A stretch of DNA of 64,000 nt from Xanthomarina arctica (GTDB lineage: Bacteria; Bacteroidota; Bacteroidia; Flavobacteriales; Flavobacteriaceae). Shown piece by piece: positions 1-7,949 of this stretch (its first letter is position 1; every line of letters begins with the position of its first letter). The notes beneath the pieces are model-generated. The model searched no databases and was not told where the DNA came from. It was given only the letters and a program-made list of their open reading frames with translations. Location: contig NZ_BMFQ01000004.1 in assembly GCF_014638915.1 (NCBI RefSeq), forward strand, positions 1 through 64,000. The letters are read 5' to 3'. A program made the position numbers and the translations under genes.

Positions 1-142
1 ATTGTACAGCTGTTCTTTTTATAAAGTACAATTAAATTACAAAATTCATGTTATTTTTTTCAATATGTTAAGATATTTGTTCCAATTTTATGTTGGAACG
101 CTGAAAGTAATAAGGTAAAACTTATTACTGCAGCAATAACTT
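1..142 (+). other. rRNA operon spacer upstream of 5S
   Basis: No protein gene is seen. The position directly before a 5S rRNA implies that this is the 23S-5S spacer, and the 3' end of the 23S gene probably lies at or just before the window edge. Inverted repeats are visible at 79-85/93-99 and 106-114/121-129. A third, 133-140 with 149-156, reaches into the 5' end of the 5S gene and may act in processing of the precursor. The 23S assignment is inference. Confidence 0.6.
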
Positions 143-247
143 AAGGTGGTTATTGCAATGGGGCTCACCTCTTACCATTCCGAACAGAGAAGTTAAGCCC
201 ATTAGCGCCGATGGTACTGCATTTGTGGAAGAGTAGGTCATCGCCTT
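143..247 (+). rRNA. rrf: 5S ribosomal RNA
   Basis: The segment carries the conserved 5S core (ACCATTCCGAACAGAGAAGT at 174-193, then TTAAGCCC, GATGGTACTGC and GAGTAGGTC). The ends pair as helix I (AAGGTGG at 143-149 with the TCGCCTT end), which sets the limits to within a few bases. It is the last gene of an rRNA operon that enters the window from the left, and a strong terminator follows it. Confidence 0.93.
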
Positions 248-253
248 TTTTAG

Positions 254-288
254 AATCCCGATTCATTTTTTTGAATCGGGATTTTTTT
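254..288 (+). terminator. Terminator of the rRNA operon
   Basis: A 12-bp perfect inverted repeat (254-265 with 272-283) is followed by a run of T, directly after the 5S gene. This is a classical intrinsic terminator. Confidence 0.9.
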
Positions 289-289
289 G

Positions 290-772
290 TGCAACAAATT
301 TAGATTTTATCATCCCTAAAATTAAGTGATGACCAGGAAGAGAAATAGTTGATAAATTACAACATTAGGTTCGATTACAATCTGTAGCTAAATTTTAGAT
401 TAGGATGTTTATTAATTAGTAGCTAGAGATTCTCAATAACTAGTGTAGATCAAAAAGTGCCATTATCTGTATTGAAATAATTGCAAAGGACTCTCAATAG
501 GAATCGATTTTTGGTTAAAGCGTAATAGGAACCAATATTTCAATTAGTAGGTTTCCTGCGTTCTAATTCAGTTGATGATATGAGTAGATAAGTAGGTGAA
601 TTGAAATTTTTGTTAATTGGTCCTAATAGCTCTTGAGCATTAAAAAGTAGGAAGAAGATAACCCTGCTTAATGAGTTAATTGCTTAATGAAATATGGTCT
701 TAGTTTAACAATGTAGAAATGCCTTAACAAACATATTCCAAAAAACTATAATTTAAGAAAGGTATTATTATG
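290..772. other. Intergenic stretch with no recognised feature
   Basis: About 480 bases between the rRNA terminator and the end of the minus-strand gene at 773. All frames are broken by frequent stops, and I see no tRNA-like fold, insertion sequence end or long repeat. It may be decayed sequence next to the rRNA operon, but nothing in it can be assigned. Confidence 0.5.
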
Positions 773-1168
773 TTACAGAGTTAAAGACCAAGTGTGTTGT
801 AGTTTTCTGAATTTTTTAAGTTCATTTCTCAGTATAGGAAGATAATCTTTCCCATTGCTATTAGATTTTTCTAACCTACTGCAATTCTTGTATAATAGAT
901 TTGTTAATCGTTTAACAGAAGCAATATGTTTGTATTTCTTATCACTATATCTTTCTAATTCTGCCTTCTCAATTTCTGGAGCTAATGAACTTGATTGCTG
1001 AACAATATCCCCTGAAAAATAAATATTAGAATCTTCTGTACCATCAAGACGTAAGTATGCTAAATCTTGATTCAAATATGAAGAAATACTTCTAGATAAG
1101 ATGATAATTTCTATAGCCTTTTGATATATAGGCGAGTGAGATAAATGTGAGGACATATTTGTAATCAT
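773..1168 (-). CDS. Helical protein of unknown function, paralogue of the protein at 1736-2224
   Basis: A 131-residue, mostly alpha-helical, soluble protein without signal peptide or membrane segment. I do not recognise a named family. It shares an overall plan with the protein encoded at 1736-2224: an N-terminal helix of the type (S/L)P(I/V)(Y/F)xKAxEI, a charged central helix pair, and a C-terminal block YLxxxRNExxxFRxLxxxW. The two genes flank the Lrp-type regulator. The resemblance suggests a small paralogous family, perhaps a four-helix-bundle fold; that is inference. The protein is shorter at the C-terminus than its paralogue. Confidence 0.65.
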   Translation of the reverse strand: MITNMSSHLSHSPIYQKAIEIIILSRSISSYLNQDLAYLRLDGTEDSNIYFSGDIVQQSSSLAPEIEKAELERYSDKKYKHIASVKRLTNLLYKNCSRLEKSNSNGKDYLPILRNELKKFRKLQHTWSLTL

Positions 1169-1239
1169 TTTTTAATAACAATTATATCAAAAATAGTGAC
1201 AAGTTTTCATTTTTAACTTTCGGTATTAAAGTAAATTCG

Positions 1240-1247
1240 TATATTTG
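1240..1247 (+). promoter_or_regulatory. -7 promoter box of the Lrp-type regulator gene
   Basis: TATATTTG matches the Bacteroidota -7 consensus TAnnTTTG and lies 37 bases before the start codon of the regulator gene. No convincing -33 TTG is seen. Confidence 0.5.
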
Positions 1248-1284
1248 ATTTAATATTTAATGTATATTTTAATAATTCTTTAAA

Positions 1285-1728
1285 ATGAGTGTAGATTCGT
1301 TAAACTGGAAAATTCTTAAATGTTTACAGAGTAATGCCAGACTATCTAATGCCGAAATAGGTAGGCAAGTTGGTATCAGTTCTCCTGCAGTTTCTGAAAG
1401 AATTAAAAAAATGGAGGATCTAGGGATAATTCAAAATTACCATACAACAGTTTCTCCTTTCGAGGTTGGCTATCAATTAAAAGCCCTTATTACTATAAGA
1501 GCTTTTATGGGAATGCTTAAACCATTTTTAGAAAAGGTTAAGACATTTGATGAAGTTATTAATTGCTATCGAATTACAGGCAATGAAAATATAGTTATGG
1601 AAGTCGTTTTAAAAAACCAGAAACACTTGGAAATTTTTATCGACCAATTAATTGTATATGGCGAGACTAAAACGCAAATAGTCTTGTCTCACGTTATAAA
1701 ACACAGTCCTGTGAAACCTTTAAAATAA
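1285..1728 (+). CDS. Lrp/AsnC family transcriptional regulator
   Basis: 147 residues, the normal length for a single Lrp/AsnC protein. Residues 1-60 form the winged helix-turn-helix (LNWKILKCLQSNARLSNAEI, then GRQVGISSPAVSERIKKMED, then LGIIQNY). Residues 65-145 form the RAM/AsnC ligand-binding and oligomerisation domain, including the GNENIVMEVV strand. Such proteins bind DNA as dimers or octamers and usually respond to an amino acid. The ligand and targets cannot be read from the sequence; autoregulation and control of the flanking genes are typical but unproven here. Confidence 0.92.
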   Translation: MSVDSLNWKILKCLQSNARLSNAEIGRQVGISSPAVSERIKKMEDLGIIQNYHTTVSPFEVGYQLKALITIRAFMGMLKPFLEKVKTFDEVINCYRITGNENIVMEVVLKNQKHLEIFIDQLIVYGETKTQIVLSHVIKHSPVKPLK

Positions 1729-1735
1729 AACTAAC

Positions 1736-2224
1736 TTATTCAGTATCAAAAGGAATATCCTGATCAGGATCTTTATCTTCATAATTTATTCCTGGTGGAT
1801 TAAAAAGTCCCCACCGATCAATAGTATAATTCCAACAATCAAATGTTTTAACCCATTCTGCAAATAGAACTCTAAACTCATCTACCTCATTTCTTATTAA
1901 ATTTAAATATTCAATATCATTACAACCGTGTATTTGAAGACCACGCGCATCCATAATAAATTCTTTTGCTGCTTTTCGGATTAAGGTGGCATTTTCCATT
2001 TTAATATCATATGGCATGTCACTGTTTGAAACACCAGCAATTTTTGCAGGAATGATTAATGAGTTTCGTAAAAGATAAAAGAGATGGCTTTTTATGATAT
2101 CTTTTTCAATTTTATCTTCAAATTCGGTATTACTACTTTCAACAACTTTTACAATGTGCTGAACCAATTCTTGAATTTCCGTAGCTTTTTTAAACACAGG
2201 TAGTTTTTTCCATTCTTCTCTCAT
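1736..2224 (-). CDS. Helical protein of unknown function, paralogue of the protein at 773-1168
   Basis: 162 residues, helical and acidic toward the C-terminus, with no signal peptide or membrane segment. It shares with the protein at 773-1168 the N-terminal PVFKKATEIQELV helix and the C-terminal YLNLIRNEVDEFRVLFAEW block. It differs by an extra tail rich in W, P and D (NYTIDRWGLFNPPG). It ends 7 bases after the end of the convergent regulator gene. I do not recognise a characterised family; a four-helix-bundle fold is possible. Confidence 0.7.
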   Translation of the reverse strand: MREEWKKLPVFKKATEIQELVQHIVKVVESSNTEFEDKIEKDIIKSHLFYLLRNSLIIPAKIAGVSNSDMPYDIKMENATLIRKAAKEFIMDARGLQIHGCNDIEYLNLIRNEVDEFRVLFAEWVKTFDCWNYTIDRWGLFNPPGINYEDKDPDQDIPFDTE

Positions 2225-2273
2225 CTTATGTATATTTTTATCCTTTAAACAGTAAATGAAATATGACTCTTAA

Positions 2274-3491
2274 TTATTTTAGATACAGCTCGTTTTTGGA
2301 TTTCAAGTATTGTTTTAAGTAGTAAAGTAGGCCTACAGCAATAAGTCCTAAAATCCCCATGACAAACCAAGTTGATGTAAAACCAAAACGTTCAACTAGG
2401 TGTAATCCTACATTATGACCGAAAATATGTGCTATTGAAAAAGAGATGGTATATAAGGCCATATACTCACCTTGATTTCCTTTTTTAGCTCGCTGCATAG
2501 CAAACGCATTAGAAAAAGGGAAGGCTATCATTTCTCCTATAGTCATCAAGAGCATACCAATAATTAAAATCCCTACCCATGAAGTGAGATCTAGTACAAG
2601 GAAACTTACAAGCGTTAATAAAGTTCCAAAGATCATGAGTCCAGGTTTTGTGTATTTTGTATGTTCTAACCATTTAATTAAGGGCATTTCAAATGTAAAA
2701 ATGAAAAAGCCGTTTAGTCCCAAAAGCAAACCTATTTCTAATTCAGTTAGCTTATATACATCTTTATAATACAATGGCATTGTTGAGAAATATTGTAAAA
2801 AGATGATTCCGAACAAAGTCATAGATGCTAAAAATATCCAAAAGGCTTTGTCTTTATAAGCTGATTGTGGATTTTGGTTAATGACAGAATCTAATGTTTT
2901 TACTTTTTTTGGATTCAATACTTTTATTAATAGAATTGTAGCCAACAAACAAGTAATACCATCCACCCAAAATAAACCACCATAACTCATAGTAGTAATT
3001 ATGACTCCTCCAACAGCAGGTCCAGCTGAAAATCCTAAATTAATTGCCAAACGTATTAAAGTTACCGAACGTGTTTTGTTTTCAGGTTTGCTATAAGCAC
3101 TCAAGGCAACAAACATAGCTGGACGAAACATATCTGCAACCGACATGATTACAAAAATACCAATACAAAAAGTTTCGAAAGTATCTAAGTATTGTAATCC
3201 GATAAAAAGAATTCCCGTAAGCAATAGACTTCTTACCATGACTTTATAATAGCCTATTTTATCCGTTAGTTTTCCTCCTAACCATGAACCAACTAGAGAT
3301 CCTAAACCAAATGCAGACATAACCCAACCAACTTGTGCAAATGAGAAATTTAAATCCTCTGTTAAGTACAAGGAAAGAAAAGGGATTACCATAGTTCCTG
3401 CTCGATTAATTAGTGTAATTAATGCAAGCCACCACACTTCAGAAGATAATCCTTTGAAGGTGTTTATATAATTATTAAAGAGTGTTTTCAT
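2274..3491 (-). CDS. MFS transporter (DHA1-type, probable drug exporter)
   Basis: 405 residues with about 12 hydrophobic segments, the standard size for a major facilitator superfamily permease. The loop between helices 2 and 3 carries motif A (GGKLTDKIGYYKV). A second MFS signature region, SVTLIRLAINLGFSAGPAVG, lies in helices 4-5 and resembles proton-driven drug exporters. The substrate cannot be deduced. The leader upstream contains a terminator-like hairpin and small open frames (see the entry at 3516-3647), which would fit control by transcription attenuation. The gene is divergent from the DUF1684 lipoprotein gene. Confidence 0.88.
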   Translation of the reverse strand: MKTLFNNYINTFKGLSSEVWWLALITLINRAGTMVIPFLSLYLTEDLNFSFAQVGWVMSAFGLGSLVGSWLGGKLTDKIGYYKVMVRSLLLTGILFIGLQYLDTFETFCIGIFVIMSVADMFRPAMFVALSAYSKPENKTRSVTLIRLAINLGFSAGPAVGGVIITTMSYGGLFWVDGITCLLATILLIKVLNPKKVKTLDSVINQNPQSAYKDKAFWIFLASMTLFGIIFLQYFSTMPLYYKDVYKLTELEIGLLLGLNGFFIFTFEMPLIKWLEHTKYTKPGLMIFGTLLTLVSFLVLDLTSWVGILIIGMLLMTIGEMIAFPFSNAFAMQRAKKGNQGEYMALYTISFSIAHIFGHNVGLHLVERFGFTSTWFVMGILGLIAVGLLYYLKQYLKSKNELYLK

Positions 3492-3515
3492 TTTTTGATT
3501 GATATATTAAAAGTA

Positions 3516-3647
3516 AAAAGTCCGACGTTATCGTCAGACTTTTATATATAATTTTATTTGATAATTAAATCACTAGATTATATAGCAAGCCCAACTCTTC
3601 CAATAGGAAGTGGTTTGTTTTCTACAAATAGTGACGTAATGGTTCAT
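3516..3647 (-). promoter_or_regulatory. Attenuator-like leader of the MFS gene with possible leader peptide
   Basis: On the minus strand, upstream of the MFS start, a hairpin (arms 3533-3543 and 3516-3526, one mismatched pair) is followed by T-rich sequence. No gene ends here on either strand, so it is a terminator in leader position. Upstream of it two short overlapping frames are open: an ATG frame of 24 codons (3647-3573) and an ATT-initiated frame of 20 codons (3640-3578) ending in PLPIGRVGLAI. A small CTTCC/GGAAG hairpin lies inside. Attenuation by a stalled ribosome is known for several drug exporters; its use here is inference. Confidence 0.4.
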
Positions 3648-3695
3648 TGGTTTTACTTTTAACGAATCAAATCTAAACAAAATATTTTAATGTTG

Positions 3696-3703
3696 TACTT
3701 TTG
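3696..3703 (+). promoter_or_regulatory. -7 promoter box of the DUF1684 gene
   Basis: TACTTTTG matches TAnnTTTG and lies 18 bases before the ATG at 3722. It overlaps an upstream in-frame TTG at 3701, which therefore cannot be the start; this supports the ATG at 3722. Confidence 0.55.
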
Positions 3704-3721
3704 AAGAGTAAAAATTTTAAA

Positions 3722-4324
3722 ATGAAATACTTACTACATTTATTAATATTGGTTTCTGTATTGAGCTGTGCAGAAGGCAAGCAACCTATTTTAGGAGAAA
3801 CAGATTTTCAAAAAAAGATGAATGCCGATTTTAAGGATGCTTCTAAATCACCATTAAAAGTTAAGGACTTGAAAGGTTTTAAAGGGCTTGACTTTTTTAA
3901 ATTCGATTCAACTTATGTTGTGAGTGCAAACCTTACTAGAACACCGGATGAAACACCTTTTAAAATGCAAACAAATACAGAAAGCATGCCTATGTATGTT
4001 AAATATGGTGTTGTTTCGTTTGAACTAAAAGGAAAAACACATGAGCTTAATATTTATCAGAGCATGGATCTAATGGGTGAAAAAGGATATAATGATTATT
4101 TGTTTTTGCCATTCTTAGATTTAACCAATGGCGATACTACTTATGGAGGTGGACGCTATGTAGAATGCCGAATCCCCAATGATGATATGGTGCTTATAGA
4201 TTTTAATTCGGCTTACAATCCTTATTGTGCTTATAACGAAAAGTATTCTTGTCCAATTGTACCTCGAGAAAACTATTTAGAAGTTAAAGTAGAAGCTGGT
4301 GTAAAGGCTTTTGATAAACATTAA
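3722..4324 (+). CDS. DUF1684 family lipoprotein
   Basis: 200 residues from the ATG at 3722. The N-terminus MKYLLHLLILVSVLSC is a lipoprotein signal with Cys16 as lipid anchor. The rest is a full DUF1684 domain: KGLDFFKFDSTYVV, PFKMQTNT, the strand-turn FLPFLDLTNGDTTYGGGRY and the diagnostic DFNSAYNPYCAYNEKYSCP, followed by PRENYLEVKVEAG. The family has no established biochemical role; the conserved Asn, Tyr and Cys residues suggest a binding site. It is probably anchored in an outer cell-envelope membrane. A TAnnTTTG box lies just upstream. Confidence 0.9.
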   Translation: MKYLLHLLILVSVLSCAEGKQPILGETDFQKKMNADFKDASKSPLKVKDLKGFKGLDFFKFDSTYVVSANLTRTPDETPFKMQTNTESMPMYVKYGVVSFELKGKTHELNIYQSMDLMGEKGYNDYLFLPFLDLTNGDTTYGGGRYVECRIPNDDMVLIDFNSAYNPYCAYNEKYSCPIVPRENYLEVKVEAGVKAFDKH

Positions 4325-4330
4325 AGTTAT

Positions 4331-4696
4331 TTATTTCACTAGAAACATTCCTAAGAAAACAGCTAGGAATCCCAATACAAAACTAGCAATTGTGTAAACG
4401 GCAAAACTCATAAAATCTCCGGATTTTAAAAACACATGATTCTCATAAGCAAAAGCCGAAAAAGTAGTAAAACCACCGCAAAAACCGGTAGCTAATAATA
4501 AGGTGTGATTTTCGGAAAGGGTATTGTTTTTTGCGGCAAGACCTAGAATAATTCCAATAAGTAAACTACCCAAGATGTTAGCAAGAAAAGTCCCATACGG
4601 AACTCCAGTTTCGTAACTGTTTAAATATTTTCCAAGAATATATCTTAGTACACTACCAACGCCACCACCAACAAATACAAGTAAAAGTTGTTTCAT
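4331..4696 (-). CDS. crcB: Fluoride ion channel FluC/CrcB
   Basis: 121 residues with four membrane helices, the normal size for one FluC subunit. Diagnostic motifs are the N-terminal GGGVGSVLRYILG, PYGTFLANILGS with its conserved Asn, and GFCGGFTTFSAFAYE, which carries the phenylalanines and polar track of the fluoride pore. FluC works as an antiparallel dual-topology homodimer in the inner membrane and lets fluoride leave the cell passively. No fluoride riboswitch is seen upstream. The gene starts 9 bases after the end of the SRPBCC/GyrI gene, so the two are likely cotranscribed. Confidence 0.93.
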   Translation of the reverse strand: MKQLLLVFVGGGVGSVLRYILGKYLNSYETGVPYGTFLANILGSLLIGIILGLAAKNNTLSENHTLLLATGFCGGFTTFSAFAYENHVFLKSGDFMSFAVYTIASFVLGFLAVFLGMFLVK

Positions 4697-4705
4697 TAAA
4701 TAAAT

Positions 4706-5743
4706 TTATTTTAAAGCTTGTTTTTCTTCAACTGCTATATAAATTTCAGTAATCCAATTAGCTGGATTTGGAGTTTTTGAAGCATCTGTAACATATACTT
4801 CTAGCATAGGTCCTAATTCTGCCATCTCTAAACCATTTTTTGGAAAATAATCCATAGTGGTTTGCCATGCTTCCTTTAAATTGCTGTAGTCTCCTTTTAG
4901 AATTGTTTTTACTGCTTTAAAAGATTCAAGCTGTCCAGTTAAAATATTGTTTTCTGTAGTAATTATTTGCGAAGTGGTTGGTATACAAGAAGAAAACATG
5001 ACCGAGTTATTTGTCTCATCCCATTTGTGATATAATATAAAAGGCGGTCCCGCTGTTGTTATATTGTTTTCTTGAGCATAATGACTAACTTTAGACAGCA
5101 TATTTTGCATGACATTTTCAAAGTCATCCATTTTAGTAGAAGTGGTATTATAAAGATAAAAACCACCTCCATGTTGTGTTATACCATCAACTTTAATAGA
5201 ATACACTTTCATAGATGCCATTACAATACTATCTAATTTTTCTAAGCTTCTTTCAAAATCTGGACCTAACATACTATCAAATCCCCCAGAGAAAAGAGCA
5301 TAAGCTTTAAACATAAATGGAATGTTACCTGAATTTATTTTCCAAACAACCTCTGTCTGTGATTTGGAGATAGAGTTAAATTCCCAATGTAGTTTGGAAG
5401 GCGCAAAGTCATCAAGTTGCATTTCTTGATCTATGGACACGTTCTCTGAAGTAGTAAGCGTTTTTATCTTGCCTTTTCCTTTTGAATCAATCCAAGAATA
5501 AGAACCATCAACTCCTTTTGTTTTATCACCTAAAGTAATCACTGTTTCTGGATCATTTTCAATCCAAGAAGACCAAGAATTCCAATTTTCAAAATCTATT
5601 ACATTGTTATAAACAACTTCCGCTGGAGCATTTATTGTTTGAACTCTTTTTACTTCAAATGAATTAGGCTGTACAGCAACATAAATAGTGAATCCAATAA
5701 TTAAAATAAGTATTAAAAATAGAATGTATTTAAGTGCTTTCAT
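4706..5743 (-). CDS. SRPBCC plus GyrI-like domain membrane-anchored protein
   Basis: 345 residues. Residues 4-24 are a hydrophobic N-terminal anchor. Residues about 28-165 form a polyketide-cyclase/SRPBCC domain (INAPAEVVYNNVIDFENWNSW at its start). Residues about 180-342 form a GyrI-like (AraC effector-binding) domain: FYLYNTTSTKMDDFENVMQN and a C-terminal GPMLEVYVTDASKTPNPANW followed by ITEIYIAVE. Both folds bind small hydrophobic ligands, so a ligand-binding envelope protein is likely, but no ligand is known. It precedes crcB in an apparent two-gene operon. Confidence 0.85.
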   Translation of the reverse strand: MKALKYILFLILILIIGFTIYVAVQPNSFEVKRVQTINAPAEVVYNNVIDFENWNSWSSWIENDPETVITLGDKTKGVDGSYSWIDSKGKGKIKTLTTSENVSIDQEMQLDDFAPSKLHWEFNSISKSQTEVVWKINSGNIPFMFKAYALFSGGFDSMLGPDFERSLEKLDSIVMASMKVYSIKVDGITQHGGGFYLYNTTSTKMDDFENVMQNMLSKVSHYAQENNITTAGPPFILYHKWDETNNSVMFSSCIPTTSQIITTENNILTGQLESFKAVKTILKGDYSNLKEAWQTTMDYFPKNGLEMAELGPMLEVYVTDASKTPNPANWITEIYIAVEEKQALK

Positions 5744-5801
5744 AGTAGATTTTATAAAGGTTTTTCAAAGATAATCAATTTTATACTATCTTAATATATG
5801 T

Positions 5802-5809
5802 TACATTTG
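5802..5809 (+). promoter_or_regulatory. -7 promoter box of the M49 peptidase gene
   Basis: TACATTTG matches TAnnTTTG and lies 25 bases before the peptidase start codon. It implies a short 5' leader. Confidence 0.5.
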
Positions 5810-5834
5810 CAATTCACTAATTAAAAATTTAAAG

Positions 5835-7874
5835 ATGAAAGTAAAGTATGTATTAGGTTTTGCTTTAGCATTCACAGCTTTTGTGTCTTGTAAAGAAGAT
5901 AATAAGGAACCTGTTGTTGAAGTTTTAGAAGTACAAGAAGAAAATGTATTCGATTATAATGTTGAACAGTTTTCTGACATTAAGATATTACGTTATCAGA
6001 TTCCAGGTTGGGAAAACTTAACCTTAAAAGAACAAAAATTGGTCTATTATTTGACTCAGGCAGGTTTGGCTGGGAGAGATATTATGTGGGATCAAAATTA
6101 CCGTTATAATTTAAAAATCAGAACTGCTTTAGAAGCAGTTTATTCTAATTATTCTGGCGATAAGTCTAATGAAAACTGGAGCGCATTCGAATCTTATTTA
6201 AAGCGTGTTTGGTTTAGTAATGGAATTCACCATCATTATTCTAATGATAAAATAAAACCAGAATTTTCTCAAGACTATTTAAAAACCTTATTATCTGAAA
6301 CAAATACAGTTTTAGAAGGTGAAGCTTTTGATGTAATTTTTAACGATAAAGATTCAAAGAAAGTAAATCAAGCTAAAGGAGTGGATAATGTATTGCTTTC
6401 TGCAGTTAATTTTTACGGTCCTAATGTAACAAATGCTGATGTTGAGACATTCTATAAGAACAAAAAATCACCAGATCCTAAGAAACCTTTATCTTTTGGT
6501 TTAAACTCTAAATTGGTAAAAGAGAATGGCCAATTAAAAGAATTGGTTTTTAAATCTGGAGGTTTATATGGCGCTTCAATTGATGAAATTATTAAATGGT
6601 TAGAATTGGCAAAAGGTGTTGCCGAAAACCAAGAACAAGGAGATGCTTTAGGATTGTTAATTGCATATTATAAAACAGGAGATTTACAAACTTGGGATGA
6701 CTATAATGTGGCTTGGACTGCTGCAACGAAAGGAAATGTAGATTATATAAACAGTTTTATTGAAGTGTATAACGATCCACTAGGTTATAGAGGGTCTTAT
6801 GAAAGTATCATACAAATTAACGATTTTGATATGTCTCAAAAAATGAAGGTTTTATCTGATAATGCACAATGGTTTGAAGATAATTCTCCTTTGATGGAAG
6901 AACATAAAAAGAAAAATGTTGTTGGTGTCACTTATAAAGTAGTTAATATTGCAGGAGAATCTGGAGATGCTTCCCCAAGCACGCCAATTGGTGTTAATTT
7001 ACCAAATGCTAACTGGATTCGTGCCGCTGTTGGTAGTAAATCAGTTTCATTAGGTAATGTTATTGAAGCTTATAATAACGCTGGAAGTTCAGGGCGTTTA
7101 GAAGAATTTGTTAACGATGAAGAAGAATTGCAACTAGAAGAAAAATATGGTCAAGTAGCAGATAAATTACATACGGCTTTACACGAAGTTATAGGTCACG
7201 CGTCCGGACAGTTAAATCCAGGAGTTGGTGAAACTAAAGAAACTTTGAAAAATTACGCATCAACTTTAGAAGAAGGACGTGCAGATTTAGTTGGACTTTA
7301 CTATTTATACAATCCAAAATTACAGGAATTAGGTTTGGTTGAAGATTGGAAATCTGTTGGAATGGCAGCCTATGATGGTTACATTAGAAACGGTTTGATG
7401 TCTCAATTAATCCGTTTAAATTTAGGTGATGATGTTGAAGAAGCTCACATGCGTAATAGACAATGGGTGAGTGCTTGGGTTTTTGAAAAAGGACAAGCAG
7501 ATAACGTTATTGAAAAAATAACCAGAGATGGTAAAACGTATTATAATATCAATGACTATGATAAATTACATGATCTTTTTGGTCAATTATTAATGGAGAC
7601 ACAACGTATTAAATCTGAAGGAGATTATACAGCTGTAGAAACTTTAGTCGAAACCTATGGTGTTAAAGTGGACCAAAGTATTCATGCCGAAGTTTTAGAG
7701 CGCAATAAACAATTTACTTCTGCACCTTATAGTGGGTTTGTAAATCCTATTTTAGTTCCTGAGATGGATGAAAATGGTGAAATTACTGCTATAAAAGTAA
7801 CACAACCAGCAACTTTTTCTGGACAGATGCTTGATTATAGTGCAAATTATAATTTTCTGCCGGAAGAGAATTAA
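5835..7874 (+). CDS. M49 family (dipeptidyl peptidase III-like) zinc metallopeptidase lipoprotein
   Basis: 679 residues. The N-terminus MKVKYVLGFALAFTAFVSC is a lipoprotein signal with Cys19 as anchor. The M49 zinc site is intact: HEVIGH at residues 450-455 (the family's HExxxH, one residue longer than HExxH) and EEGRAD near residue 479, which supplies the third ligand. The size agrees with bacterial DPP III. M49 enzymes remove dipeptides from the N-terminus of short peptides; an envelope location would suit peptide scavenging. Such Bacteroidota proteins are sometimes mislabelled dihydrofolate reductase; nothing here supports that. Confidence 0.92.
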   Translation: MKVKYVLGFALAFTAFVSCKEDNKEPVVEVLEVQEENVFDYNVEQFSDIKILRYQIPGWENLTLKEQKLVYYLTQAGLAGRDIMWDQNYRYNLKIRTALEAVYSNYSGDKSNENWSAFESYLKRVWFSNGIHHHYSNDKIKPEFSQDYLKTLLSETNTVLEGEAFDVIFNDKDSKKVNQAKGVDNVLLSAVNFYGPNVTNADVETFYKNKKSPDPKKPLSFGLNSKLVKENGQLKELVFKSGGLYGASIDEIIKWLELAKGVAENQEQGDALGLLIAYYKTGDLQTWDDYNVAWTAATKGNVDYINSFIEVYNDPLGYRGSYESIIQINDFDMSQKMKVLSDNAQWFEDNSPLMEEHKKKNVVGVTYKVVNIAGESGDASPSTPIGVNLPNANWIRAAVGSKSVSLGNVIEAYNNAGSSGRLEEFVNDEEELQLEEKYGQVADKLHTALHEVIGHASGQLNPGVGETKETLKNYASTLEEGRADLVGLYYLYNPKLQELGLVEDWKSVGMAAYDGYIRNGLMSQLIRLNLGDDVEEAHMRNRQWVSAWVFEKGQADNVIEKITRDGKTYYNINDYDKLHDLFGQLLMETQRIKSEGDYTAVETLVETYGVKVDQSIHAEVLERNKQFTSAPYSGFVNPILVPEMDENGEITAIKVTQPATFSGQMLDYSANYNFLPEEN

Positions 7875-7894
7875 CTAGAAATTCAACATAAATA

Positions 7895-7929
7895 AAAACG
7901 CCTTAATGATTAATTCATTAAGGCGTTTT
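7895..7929. terminator. Bidirectional terminator between convergent genes
   Basis: A 15-bp perfect inverted repeat (7895-7909 with 7915-7929) with A/T-rich outer ends lies between the convergent M49 peptidase and leucine-rich-repeat genes and can serve both. Confidence 0.9.
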
Positions 7930-7949
7930 GTATTGTTATTTGACTTTAA

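Noticed and set aside
290-772. tRNA or mobile element next to the rRNA operon
   Set aside because: No cloverleaf, inverted repeat ends or transposase fragments could be found by reading.
5835-7874. Dihydrofolate reductase annotation often attached to such proteins
   Set aside because: The HEVIGH and EEGRAD zinc motifs define an M49 peptidase; no reductase motif is present.
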